Of a stretch of DNA of 60,927 nucleotides, positions 25,419 through 34,164 are shown one piece after another. A program made the position numbers and the translations under genes. Numbering within the stretch: position 1 is the stretch's first letter; every line of letters starts with the position of its first letter. The notes below the pieces were generated by a model. That model saw only the letters and a list, made by a program, of their open reading frames with translations. It was not told where the DNA came from and did no database searches. Origin of the DNA: a virus; IMG/VR virus record IMGVR_UViG_3300017752_004703, positions 1 to 60,927 of that record. The stretch is one strand, 5' to 3'.

Positions 25419-27958
25419 GATACAAAACCCCATTTCCTGTAGGAGTTAAACTCCCAGAGATCAGTGTCCCCGACACAAAGCTGCATGATCTAGAATTAGA
25501 GCCTGGTGCTTCTTCTTTAGATATTCTTAAACAGCTTTGTCGTCAAGGTCTTAGAGATAAAGGTCTTGTTAAAGCTAACAACAGAAAAGATTATTATGAT
25601 CGTACTCAAATGGAGATTGACATCTTGGATGATCTAGGTTTTGTAGATTATATACTACTAAACTGGGACATTATGAATTTCTGCAAAGAGAATAAGATTC
25701 CAACTGGTGCTGGCAGGGGAAGTGCGGCTGGTAGCTTGGTACTTTTTCTTTTAGGTGTAACAAACATTGACCCAATTAAATATGAACTATTCTTCGAAAG
25801 ATTCGTCTCAAAAAGCAGAGCAAGAAAAATATTCCACGATGGTGAAGTACTTCTTGACGGCTCTTTACTTGCTGATATTGATAATGACATCTCTTATGAT
25901 AGGAGGGCTGAAGTTATTAAGTATATTGAAGACAAGTACGAAGGCAAAACTTCCAAAATTCTAACCCTGAATACGCTCAGTTCTAAGCTGTGCATGAAGG
26001 AGTGTGGCAAGATCGTTGGTGAGTTGTCTGAAATGGATGTAAATCAAATCAGTGACACTATACCCAAACACTTTGGAAAGGTGGCGAAGCTAGATGTGGC
26101 TTATGAAGAAAGCGAAGCTTTTAAAGATTTTGCTGACAAGCATGTAAAATCATACAAAATTGCAAAGAAATTAGAAGGTCTAATTAAAAACACTGGGGTT
26201 CACCCTTCTGGCATATCAATCAGTTATTTCAGTCAAGGAGACATCATGCCCTTACAAAAGACTAACGATGGAGCTTTAGTTTCTGGTTATGACATGGATG
26301 ACGTAGCTAGCCTTAGCGTTAAGTTCGATATTCTCGGTCTGAGGACGCTCTCTGTGGTTAATGATACATGTAGTCAAATTGGCATCAAAGCCTCTGAGAT
26401 CGATCCTGGTGACGAAAGCATCTATGCTGCATTAGCTTGTCTTGAACAGCCAAAAGGATTGTTTCAGATTGAAGCTGAAACTAACTTTAAGGTGTGCAGA
26501 CAAATAGCTCCAAAAAGCTTAGAGGAATTATCTGCTGTTGTTGCTATTGCTCGTCCAGGAGCCTTAGACTTTAAAGACAGGTATGCTGACTACGCCAGAA
26601 CTGGAGACTTCCAATCCGTTCATGAGTTCTTTGACGACATACTTAGTTATACTGGTGGTATTCCGCTTTATCAAGAACAGTTGATGAAGATGGCTGTTAA
26701 GGTTGGCTTTAGTTTGGATGAGTCAGAGCAGCTAAGGCGTATTGTTGGCAAGAAGAAAGTTGAAGATATGCCAGCATGGAAGGCTAAAATTGAAGATAAG
26801 ATCAAAGAAAAGAATTTAGATCCTGTTATTGGAGAGGTATTGTGGAAAGTTGCAGAAGATTCTGCTAACTACTCGTTTAACAAATCTCACAGTATATCTT
26901 ATGCTTACTTAGCAGCGATTACTGTCTACCTTAAATTCAATTATCCTCAAGAATTTTTCTTGAGCTTGCTTAAGATGTCTAGATTTGAGCCTAATGCTCA
27001 TGAAGAGATAGCTAAGATTTCTCAAGAGTTATCTTTTTTTGGCATCAAGCTTTTGCCTCCAGACTTAAATCTTTCTGATTTTGATTTTAAAATCGAGGGT
27101 AAGAATATTCGCTATGGACTTAATTCTATTAAAGGTGTTTCTGACAAAGTGATAGAGTCTCTTATAGATTTTAGAGAGTCTAGCTTTGAAAATAAATATG
27201 ATATATTTATTGCAGCAAAGGATTGTGGGGTAAACATTGGCACAATGTCTGCGTTTATCCAAGCTGGATTGCTTGACTCCTTTGTTTCTTCTGATCGTTG
27301 TAGATTGGTTTTAGAGGCTCAGAGTTTTAATATATTAACTGACAGAGAAAAGAGAAACGTAATAGAGCTTGGCCCTAAGTTTAATTTTGATATCTTAAAA
27401 ACAATACACAGTTGTAGGTCTGAAAATACACCTGCTGATGATGGAAGAGTTCTCTTTGCTGATAGAAGATTCAATACCTTCAAGAAAAAGTACGATCCAT
27501 ACAAAAACATATACGAACAAAACTCTAGTCACATAAAGTTTGCTAATTGGTATTTTGAGACAAAGCTACTGGGCTATAGCTATTCATACAATATCAGAGA
27601 GATATTTGTAAGTGGGGACGAGGCTTCTTTTAAAACATCAGAAGAAGTTAGAAACTCAGAAGAAAGAAAACGAGTTAAGTTCGTAGGTGATGTGACTGAA
27701 GTGACCAAAAGAACAAGCAGGAATGGTAATAAATATGCTAGAGTTGAGCTTCAAGACGAACTAGGTACTGTTTGTGGCCTGTTTTTAGACTCAGATAGAG
27801 AAGAAAGGTTGACAGAATACCTAAACTCTGGTAAAAAGTTACCTAAGAAGGGTGACATTGCCATAATAACAGGTAGTGTCGGACAAGACATAGTTTTCGT
27901 TGATAAAATTGAAACTATAGAAGAAAAAATCTATATGAAACTTTCTGAAATAAAATGA
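25415..27958 (+). CDS. dnaE: DNA polymerase III alpha catalytic core (DnaE type, lacking PHP)
   Basis: The 847-residue protein starts in the region linking PHP and palm of DnaE (FVDYILLNWDIMNFCKENKI, then PTGAGRGSAAGSLVLFLLG). Catalytic acids are D154 and D156 in LLADIDNDIS and D305 in VKFDILGLRTL; the spacing of about 150 residues equals that of E. coli D403-D555. YQEQLMKMAVKVGFSLDESE, SFNKSHSISYAYLAAITVYL (fingers) and a C-terminal OB fold (VKFVGDVTEVTKRTSRNGNK) are present. A beta-clamp-binding motif was not identified. The N-terminal PHP domain is supplied by the gene at 24076. The family polymerises DNA at the replication fork. Confidence 0.92.
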   Translation: MRYKTPFPVGVKLPEISVPDTKLHDLELEPGASSLDILKQLCRQGLRDKGLVKANNRKDYYDRTQMEIDILDDLGFVDYILLNWDIMNFCKENKIPTGAGRGSAAGSLVLFLLGVTNIDPIKYELFFERFVSKSRARKIFHDGEVLLDGSLLADIDNDISYDRRAEVIKYIEDKYEGKTSKILTLNTLSSKLCMKECGKIVGELSEMDVNQISDTIPKHFGKVAKLDVAYEESEAFKDFADKHVKSYKIAKKLEGLIKNTGVHPSGISISYFSQGDIMPLQKTNDGALVSGYDMDDVASLSVKFDILGLRTLSVVNDTCSQIGIKASEIDPGDESIYAALACLEQPKGLFQIEAETNFKVCRQIAPKSLEELSAVVAIARPGALDFKDRYADYARTGDFQSVHEFFDDILSYTGGIPLYQEQLMKMAVKVGFSLDESEQLRRIVGKKKVEDMPAWKAKIEDKIKEKNLDPVIGEVLWKVAEDSANYSFNKSHSISYAYLAAITVYLKFNYPQEFFLSLLKMSRFEPNAHEEIAKISQELSFFGIKLLPPDLNLSDFDFKIEGKNIRYGLNSIKGVSDKVIESLIDFRESSFENKYDIFIAAKDCGVNIGTMSAFIQAGLLDSFVSSDRCRLVLEAQSFNILTDREKRNVIELGPKFNFDILKTIHSCRSENTPADDGRVLFADRRFNTFKKKYDPYKNIYEQNSSHIKFANWYFETKLLGYSYSYNIREIFVSGDEASFKTSEEVRNSEERKRVKFVGDVTEVTKRTSRNGNKYARVELQDELGTVCGLFLDSDREERLTEYLNSGKKLPKKGDIAIITGSVGQDIVFVDKIETIEEKIYMKLSEIK

Positions 27959-30408
27959 GTGTATTTAATAACGTGATATTCAAAGAATTTAATTTAACGC
28001 CAAGAGCTAAAAAAGCTTACAAAGATGCTTTTAAACTTTCTAAAGATTTAGAGCATAAAAATGTTAACAATCTCCATGTTTTATATGGGTGTTTGAAAAA
28101 CTCTTGCCCTAAATTTAAAAGTTTTCTCTTAAAGAATGGAGTTGCGATTAAGAAACAAGATGTTTTAGACTGTTTCTCTGAAGCTGAGATAAATTATCAA
28201 GACAAATTTTTTTCCAACGTTAATTCAGACCCTTGGCATAAAGAAGTTTCCGCCACCATAAAAGATGCCAACCAAACATCTTCTAATCTAGAGCAATATT
28301 ATATAGGTATTGAGCATGTCTTCTTGTCTGTTATCGATAACTCTGCTTATATTTTAGAATTATTTGATGACCACATATTAGATTTAGAAATGTTTAAAGA
28401 GGAGATGCATTCTTTTCTTAAAGATGAGGAAGAGACTATCTTGCCTTCTTTTATAGACGATTTTATAAACAACTCTATTTCTTTTTCTGAGGAAACAAAA
28501 GAAGAATCCCAATCTAATGTTTCGCTTTCTGGTTCTTTGCCAGATTTCGCTACTAGTTTGAACGATCTCTATTATGAAGGCAAGCTTCCTGATGTTTATG
28601 GCAGAGATAAAGAAATAGATGTGCTTATCGAAACTATTTCAAAGAAAAACAAATGCAATGCAATTTTAACAGGTTGTGCTGGTGTTGGCAAAACTTCTGT
28701 AGTAGAAGCTTTGGCTTCTAAAATATCCAAACTAGATGTACCTTCCAATTTGATTGGCGTCGAGATACTCAGTGTTGATTTAGGTTCTATATTGGCTGGC
28801 ACTCAATACAGGGGTCAATTTGAGCAAAGATTTAAGGGTATTTTAGACCAAGCTAAAAATAATCCAGGATTGATTCTATTCTTTGATGAAATCCATACTC
28901 TTTTTGGGGCGGGTAGCAATCAGGAGGGTGGCCTTGACGCTGTCAATATGCTAAAACCCTTACTAGCTAGGGGAGATATAAAATGCATAGGATCTACCAC
29001 TAAAGAAGAGTATTTAAAGATATTCAATAAGGATGCCGCAATGAAAAGAAGGTTTTTCGAAATAGAAATAGGTGAGCCTTCTAAAGAAGACACTAAAAAA
29101 ATACTTTATAACTGCAAAAGTAAGTATGAAAAATTTCATAATGTTAAGTTTTCAAAAAACATTGTTGATTACATAGTTGATTCTTCTGATGTTTTACTTA
29201 GCAATAAAAAATTCCCAGACAAAGCTTTTGATATTCTAGATCAGGTAGGTTCTAGGGTTAAACTCAGAAACGCAAAAGACAACAACGAGGCTGTAGAGCC
29301 TCATAAACAATTGGTCAGATCAATGCTGGATGATTCCCTGTCCGAAGATCAATTTAGAGACAAGTTTAAAGACGTAATGAGCAGCTTTCAAGAAATCCTC
29401 GATACGTCAAAAGAAAAACCAATAAAAATCAAAAAAAATGATATTAGTGAAATTATATCTGAACACGGAAATGTTTCTATTGATCAGGTCAAAGATTGTT
29501 CTAGTGGTTTCAAATCTTTTTTTGCTAGGATTTCTAGCGAGGTATTTGGTCAGGATGAAATTTTAACGAACATAGAAAAATCTCTTTCTTGCGCTAAAGC
29601 TGGTTTGGTTGATGACGATAAACCTCTAGCTAGCATGTTCTTCGTTGGTCCTACAAGTGTTGGTAAAACTTACACAGCAAAAAAAATAGCAAAACACTTC
29701 TTCGGTAATGAAAAAGCTATACTTCAAGTAAACATGAGTGAGCTTCAAGACAAAACAGGAATTAGTAAACTTATTGGCTCTAATGCTGGCTATGTAGGCT
29801 ATGAAGAAGGTGGTTTATTAACTAAATTTCTTTCTGAAAACCCTAACTCAGTTATACTTTTTGACGAGGTGGAGAAAGCAAGTCCAGATATTCTCAATAT
29901 ATTGTTGCATATACTTGACGAGGGTTATGTTGAAGACAGTAAACATAATAAGATAAGCTTTGCGAATTCTGTGGTAATACTAACCAGTAATATAGGTCAC
30001 AAAGAAGCTAATAAAACCAGCATGGGTTTTGTTCAAGACGAAGAAGATAAAGAGTCTTCTTATAAAAAATCTATTAATCAATATCTTAAGCCAGAACTTG
30101 TAGCTCGTATTAATGATATATTTGTCTTTGATGATTTGTCAGATAAAGAATTCAAGCTTATTATAAAGCATGAGCTAGATAAAATTAAAAACAAACTACA
30201 TAAAAACAGAAATATAAAGTTTACATTTAAGAAACAAACGATTGAATTTATTTTTGGTATGATTAAACTTAAAAAACTACATGCAAGGGACATAAAAAAA
30301 TTCATTAAAAATGAAGTCCAAGTTCCTGTCTCTAGTTTTATTATTTCTCAAAAAGAAAAGTCAGAAATATCAATAAAAGGTATTGACAATTCTATCAAAG
30401 TGTTTTAA
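27955..30408 (+). CDS. ClpA/ClpC-like AAA+ unfoldase
   Basis: The 817-residue protein has the Clp architecture. An N-domain with two ClpN-like repeats spans residues 1-150 (LTPRAKKAYKDAFKLSKDLE). D1 has Walker A GCAGVGKT (240-247) and pore loop GTQYRGQFEQRFKGI. D2 has Walker A GPTSVGKT (565-572), Walker B VILFDEVEKASPDI and an arginine-finger region ELVARINDIF. The long ClpB middle domain is absent, so it is ClpA/ClpC-like. In D2, KTSMGFVQDE (MGF at 690-692) aligns with the ClpA IGL loop that docks onto ClpP. It starts in an ATGA overlap with the polymerase. No ClpP or adaptor is in the window, so it may use host ClpP. Confidence 0.88.
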   Translation: MSVFNNVIFKEFNLTPRAKKAYKDAFKLSKDLEHKNVNNLHVLYGCLKNSCPKFKSFLLKNGVAIKKQDVLDCFSEAEINYQDKFFSNVNSDPWHKEVSATIKDANQTSSNLEQYYIGIEHVFLSVIDNSAYILELFDDHILDLEMFKEEMHSFLKDEEETILPSFIDDFINNSISFSEETKEESQSNVSLSGSLPDFATSLNDLYYEGKLPDVYGRDKEIDVLIETISKKNKCNAILTGCAGVGKTSVVEALASKISKLDVPSNLIGVEILSVDLGSILAGTQYRGQFEQRFKGILDQAKNNPGLILFFDEIHTLFGAGSNQEGGLDAVNMLKPLLARGDIKCIGSTTKEEYLKIFNKDAAMKRRFFEIEIGEPSKEDTKKILYNCKSKYEKFHNVKFSKNIVDYIVDSSDVLLSNKKFPDKAFDILDQVGSRVKLRNAKDNNEAVEPHKQLVRSMLDDSLSEDQFRDKFKDVMSSFQEILDTSKEKPIKIKKNDISEIISEHGNVSIDQVKDCSSGFKSFFARISSEVFGQDEILTNIEKSLSCAKAGLVDDDKPLASMFFVGPTSVGKTYTAKKIAKHFFGNEKAILQVNMSELQDKTGISKLIGSNAGYVGYEEGGLLTKFLSENPNSVILFDEVEKASPDILNILLHILDEGYVEDSKHNKISFANSVVILTSNIGHKEANKTSMGFVQDEEDKESSYKKSINQYLKPELVARINDIFVFDDLSDKEFKLIIKHELDKIKNKLHKNRNIKFTFKKQTIEFIFGMIKLKKLHARDIKKFIKNEVQVPVSSFIISQKEKSEISIKGIDNSIKVF

Positions 30409-30411
30409 TAT
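30383..30411 (+). promoter_or_regulatory. Promoter (TTGACA-17-TAATAT-9-ATG)
   Basis: TTGACA (30383-30388) lies inside the end of the Clp gene, followed by a 17-nt spacer and TAATAT (30406-30411), 9 nt before the ATG at 30421. An AGGGG run (30414-30418) just before the start could be one of the few Shine-Dalgarno-like sites in the window. Confidence 0.5.
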
Positions 30412-30420
30412 ACAGGGGAT

Positions 30421-30645
30421 ATGACAAATACAAAACAAAACAAAATCATGAAGGCAATCCGTAACAGCAAAGGTCGTTTCTTCGGTCTTTATACTAAAGC
30501 TGGAGAGGCTCTGAATGCTCAGTTTGTGGCAGAGAGTCCTCAGTATGTGACTGTCTATGATCGTAATGCAAAAAGCAAGCGTAAGTTTGCTAAAACCAGC
30601 TTGAATGGTCTTCGATTGCAAGGCTCTAAAATTGGATCAGTATAG
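30421..30645 (+). CDS. Small conserved phage protein, SH3-like
   Basis: The 74-residue basic protein reads AIRNSKGRFFGLYTKAGEAL then YVTVYDRNAKSKRKFAKTS, a pattern seen in small phage proteins predicted to have an SH3-like barrel. It has its own promoter and is followed within about 30 nt by a strong terminator, so it is expressed as a single gene, perhaps at high level. Its base composition is less AT-rich than its neighbours. Function is unknown; nucleic-acid binding is possible because of the charge. Confidence 0.55.
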   Translation: MTNTKQNKIMKAIRNSKGRFFGLYTKAGEALNAQFVAESPQYVTVYDRNAKSKRKFAKTSLNGLRLQGSKIGSV

Positions 30646-30670
30646 GTTGCTGTTTTTTAAACCTCGAACC

Positions 30671-30701
30671 AAAGACCTAGGTAGAAATACCTAGGTTTTT
30701 T
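30671..30701 (+). terminator. Rho-independent terminator
   Basis: A perfect 9-bp stem (30675-30683 with 30688-30696) closes a GAAA tetraloop and runs into a T-tract (30696-30701). It ends the transcript of the small protein at 30421. The stem is self-complementary so it may also act leftward, but no leftward gene is nearby. Confidence 0.85.
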
Positions 30702-30716
30702 ATTATAATAACAGAG

Positions 30717-31790
30717 ATGATACCTAAGGAATTCTATAATAACGGTCTTTTTTGCTCGGAAATAGACAACTATATGACTGACGATAGTAATTTATTTTAT
30801 GTGCTAGCGTCTCAGCTTTTTGAAAAAGAAAAAATAAAAGAATCTATAGTAGATATAAAGCCCAACATAGCAAATTTAGACTTCGATTCCTTTGATGTAT
30901 TTACAAAAGATCATTGTTATACCATCAACGTTTCCTTTGATGATAAAAATTTCTTCTTAAATAATGAGTCTGACTTTTTAAAAAACAATAAGCACGATAT
31001 TTTACCAGAATATGTTGGTTCTGGAATACACAAAATAGGTGAAAATTTAAGCTACTTAATATATAAAAACGACAAGGGTATTTCAATACATGATGTTGGG
31101 GTTTCTTTTATTTTTCTATCAAGGGTTAGGCTTATTGAGTGCTTGCAGTTCTTAAAACCCTTTAATGGCAGTATTTCTTTTGCAGACTATTCTGAGTTTA
31201 TATTTAAACACTTTGATATAAGCGACTCTATACCAGAGATAGCTGAAACTAGTATATATAAAATCCATAAAAAAGAAGATATAGAAAAAATAACTAAACC
31301 AATTAAAGATTACTTTTATTCATCTTTAGATATGGATGTTTTTAAAAGTGACGATTTTTGTCACGGAAACTTAAATATTGATAACATATCCACTAACGGT
31401 GAACTTTTTAAGTTCCACGATTTTCACTGCGGTTTTTCTGGTAATAGGTTTCTTGATTTATGCTTTATGTCTTTGAATTTTTCGTATGATAATTATATGT
31501 TTATTTCTTTAATGAAAGACTATTGTAAAGTAAATAATTTAGACTACGAGAAATCCAAACCCATCTTCAGGTCTTGTTTACTTGCCGCTTGTTGTGTTTT
31601 TATGTATAAAAAGCTAAACGAACTATTGATAGAGCAGTGCTTATTTGAGAACAAAAGAGAGGACAAGATAACCTCTATACTTTACAGCTTCGACAAAGCT
31701 CAATGGTGCTTTAAGAGACTGCCTTTTTATGACTCAATAAGAAAAAACTTTGAAAAGATTTATCAAAGCCCGTCGATGATTTTAGACTAA
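30717..31790 (+). CDS. Aminoglycoside phosphotransferase/choline-kinase-fold protein
   Basis: The 357-residue protein ends like APH-fold kinases: FCHGNLNIDNIS at residues 215-226 matches the HGDLHxxN catalytic loop, and KFHDFHCGFSGNRFLDLCF (D235) matches the metal-binding D-F/W-x3-G.. region. The catalytic Asp of HGD is Asn (N218), which would impair a classical kinase. The N-terminal lobe is divergent, without a clear glycine loop. It may phosphorylate a small metabolite, bind nucleotide only, or be inactive. TATAAT (30704-30709) sits 7 nt before its ATG without a good -35. Confidence 0.55.
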   Translation: MIPKEFYNNGLFCSEIDNYMTDDSNLFYVLASQLFEKEKIKESIVDIKPNIANLDFDSFDVFTKDHCYTINVSFDDKNFFLNNESDFLKNNKHDILPEYVGSGIHKIGENLSYLIYKNDKGISIHDVGVSFIFLSRVRLIECLQFLKPFNGSISFADYSEFIFKHFDISDSIPEIAETSIYKIHKKEDIEKITKPIKDYFYSSLDMDVFKSDDFCHGNLNIDNISTNGELFKFHDFHCGFSGNRFLDLCFMSLNFSYDNYMFISLMKDYCKVNNLDYEKSKPIFRSCLLAACCVFMYKKLNELLIEQCLFENKREDKITSILYSFDKAQWCFKRLPFYDSIRKNFEKIYQSPSMILD

Positions 31791-31845
31791 ACAAATAATT
31801 AGAAAAAACCACCTATTAACTTAGTATAATCTAAAACATAACAAC

Positions 31846-32304
31846 ATGCAATTTTACAAACCAAACTCTCAGAATACAGGAACAGCATTTGGATTCAGAA
31901 TTGGAACACAAGGCAAAACAGATAAGCCTTGTCTTTATATGACTGCGGTCAAACAGTTTTCTTGGGACGCTAGTAAAAGGAGTGGCTCCTTTTCAGGAAA
32001 TGCCAAGAATCCAGATAAATGTGCTATAGTTAAATTTAATGAGTTTGAGATTGGTGGGTTTATTTACGCTATAGAAAACTATGATAAGTTTAGTGCTTTC
32101 CATAGTTTTGATGATAACAAAACAGGGATATCATTAAACCCTTACTCTAAAAAAGATGGTACTAAAGCTTACTCTTTTACTGTGACAAGAAACTCTTCCA
32201 ATAAATTTGGCATGGGTGTTGAAATGTCAGAAGCTTACGCTCTATCTCAATACTTTAAATATGTTCTAAATGAAATATTTAAGTTCAACCCTATTTCAAA
32301 ATAA
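31846..32304 (+). CDS. Hypothetical protein, possible ssDNA-binding (PC4/Whirly-like)
   Basis: The 152-residue protein is a compact beta-rich domain: GTAFGFRIGTQGKTDKPCLY, an aromatic KQFSWDASKR, FEIGGFIYAIENYDKFSAFH, KAYSFTVTRNSSNKFGMGV, and a C-terminal helix SEAYALSQYFKYVL. The order beta-beta-beta-beta-helix recalls PC4/Whirly-type ssDNA-binding proteins of phages and bacteria, but no decisive motif is visible. TATAAT (31825-31830) precedes it by 15 nt. It starts a new unit with glycosyltransferases downstream. Confidence 0.45.
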   Translation: MQFYKPNSQNTGTAFGFRIGTQGKTDKPCLYMTAVKQFSWDASKRSGSFSGNAKNPDKCAIVKFNEFEIGGFIYAIENYDKFSAFHSFDDNKTGISLNPYSKKDGTKAYSFTVTRNSSNKFGMGVEMSEAYALSQYFKYVLNEIFKFNPISK

Positions 32305-34163
32305 TGGAAAAGAAAAAAACCATATTGATCCACTCAAATTTTTGCAAAGCATTTACGGGCTTTGGCAAAAATAGTAAAAATATTTTAAAGTATCTTTATA
32401 AAACTGGTAAATATAACATTGTCGAAGCGGCTAACATGAAGAAGGTAGGAGATCCTTCCTTGCAAAAACTACCGTGGAAATGTTTTGGTACTATCCCTAA
32501 CAATGTAGAGGGTCTTCCAGAGGAAAGCAAGCGAGCAGCTGGCTATGGAGGCTTAGAGATAGACAGCATCATCCAAGAGGTCAGACCAGATATTTATCTG
32601 GGGGTAGAAGACATATGGGCTTTTACAGATTTCAACAAAAAACCCTGGTGGGGTAAAGTAACGCCGATGATTTGGACGACGCTGGACAGCTTGCCTATTT
32701 TACCTCAGGCTGTTGATTTTGCGCCCAAACTAAAACACTACTATGTATGGTCTTCTTTTGCGGAAAAAGCTTTTAAGGAATTAGGTTATGATAATGTAAA
32801 GACTCTCAGGGGTTCTCTTGATACTGATACCTTCTTTAGACTTGATAAAGAACGCAGGTCTACATTAAGAAATCAAAACTCAATACAAGATGACGACTTT
32901 ATTATTGGTTTTGTTTTTAGGAATCAGCTAAGAAAATCTGTACCTAATCTTCTGGATGGATTTAAACTTTTTAAAGAAGAAAATAAAAATGCCAAACTTC
33001 TTTTGCATACTAATTGGCTTGAAGGCTGGGACATTACTAGGTTAATTGAAGAAAAAGGCATACTCAACAACGACATCTTAACAACATATTACTGCCCTTC
33101 CTGTAGAGGCTATGAGGTAAAACCTTTTGCTGAAGGCAAGCAAAGATGCAAGCATTGCGGGGAACAAGAGTCAGAAACTACGAGTGTTTCAAAAGGTGTC
33201 TCTGAATCGCAGTTAAATGAAATATATAATTTAATGGATGTTTATTGCCACCCGTTTACTAGCGGGGGTCAAGAAATACCAGTTCAAGAGGCAAAGTTGA
33301 CAGAACTTATAACTTTGGTTACAGACTATTCCTGTGGCGAAGACAGCTGTTCGGAAGAGAGTGGAGGTCTACCCCTAAGTTGGCACGAATACAGGGAACC
33401 TGGTACTCAGTTTATCAAAGCTTCTACTGATGCTGATAGTATAAAGGAAATGCTAGATACTGTTTATAATATGCCTGTCGAAGAAAAAGAGAAGCAACAA
33501 AAAAAGTCTAGGCAATGGGTTATAGATAATTTTTCTGTTGATGTTATTGGTAAAAAGCTAGAAGATATATTTGATTCTATACCTTACTTAGAAGAATCTG
33601 AAGACATTAAAAACTTTCAATACAACGAGTTTTACGAAATGCCTGAAGGTTTATCTAACAAAGAAATAATTATAGATCTTTATAAAAACATTTTAAACGA
33701 CGATGTAGACGAAAGAAATAAAGGCTACAAGATGTGGTATTCAAAATTAATGTATGGCCAAGTAGATCAGAACAGTCTATACCATCATTTTATTAATGTA
33801 GCTAAAAAAGAAAACTTAAAAAAACCTATATCTTTTGAAGACATGCTGTCTAAAGATGACGAAGGCAAAAGAATAGCTATTGTTGCTCCAGGCTCCGCTA
33901 CTGACTTGTTACTTATTAATTCTTTGATTAAAAACCTTCAGAAAAAACATGAAGGACATAATATATACGTGTTCACTAAACCTGAGTTTTTTGAATATGT
34001 AGAGGACAACACTTATATTTACAAGTGCTTGCCTTATTCTAACGTTTTAGATAACCCTATATCTTTAGAGGGTTTTGGTGAGCACAAAGGTTTTTTCGAG
34101 GCGGCTTACTATCCATGCTCTACTACTCAAAACATACCTTGTTACATTCACAACGGAAAATAA
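32304..34163 (+). CDS. GT4 glycosyltransferase with zinc ribbon, fused to N-half of a GT9-like domain
   Basis: The 619-residue protein begins with a GT4-like GT-B domain (residues 1-430): HSNFCKAFTGFGKNSKNIL at the N-terminus, FIIGFVFRNQLRKSVPNLLD starting the second Rossmann domain, and GGQEIPVQEAKLTE as the E-x7-E donor site. A treble-clef-like zinc ribbon is inserted around residues 263-293 (YYCPSCRGYE...CKHCG). Residues 525-619 start a GT9/heptosyltransferase-like fold (KRIAIVAPGSATDLLLINSL) that stops after its first half. The next gene continues the fold. It starts on the last base of the upstream stop. Confidence 0.75.
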   Translation: MEKKKTILIHSNFCKAFTGFGKNSKNILKYLYKTGKYNIVEAANMKKVGDPSLQKLPWKCFGTIPNNVEGLPEESKRAAGYGGLEIDSIIQEVRPDIYLGVEDIWAFTDFNKKPWWGKVTPMIWTTLDSLPILPQAVDFAPKLKHYYVWSSFAEKAFKELGYDNVKTLRGSLDTDTFFRLDKERRSTLRNQNSIQDDDFIIGFVFRNQLRKSVPNLLDGFKLFKEENKNAKLLLHTNWLEGWDITRLIEEKGILNNDILTTYYCPSCRGYEVKPFAEGKQRCKHCGEQESETTSVSKGVSESQLNEIYNLMDVYCHPFTSGGQEIPVQEAKLTELITLVTDYSCGEDSCSEESGGLPLSWHEYREPGTQFIKASTDADSIKEMLDTVYNMPVEEKEKQQKKSRQWVIDNFSVDVIGKKLEDIFDSIPYLEESEDIKNFQYNEFYEMPEGLSNKEIIIDLYKNILNDDVDERNKGYKMWYSKLMYGQVDQNSLYHHFINVAKKENLKKPISFEDMLSKDDEGKRIAIVAPGSATDLLLINSLIKNLQKKHEGHNIYVFTKPEFFEYVEDNTYIYKCLPYSNVLDNPISLEGFGEHKGFFEAAYYPCSTTQNIPCYIHNGK

Positions 34164-34164
34164 A

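Noticed and set aside
10443-30408. Bacteroidota-type promoters (TTTG / TAnnTTTG)
   Set aside because: The expected spacing of the -33 TTTG and -7 TAnnTTTG elements was not seen before genes, while sigma70-type boxes were. A Bacteroidota host is therefore not supported despite the LRR_5 repeats.
34075-34164. Longer N-terminus for the GT9 C-terminal half gene
   Set aside because: It overlaps the coding region of the preceding GT4 gene by about 90 nt and reads as shadow sequence; the ATG at 34165 directly follows the stop.
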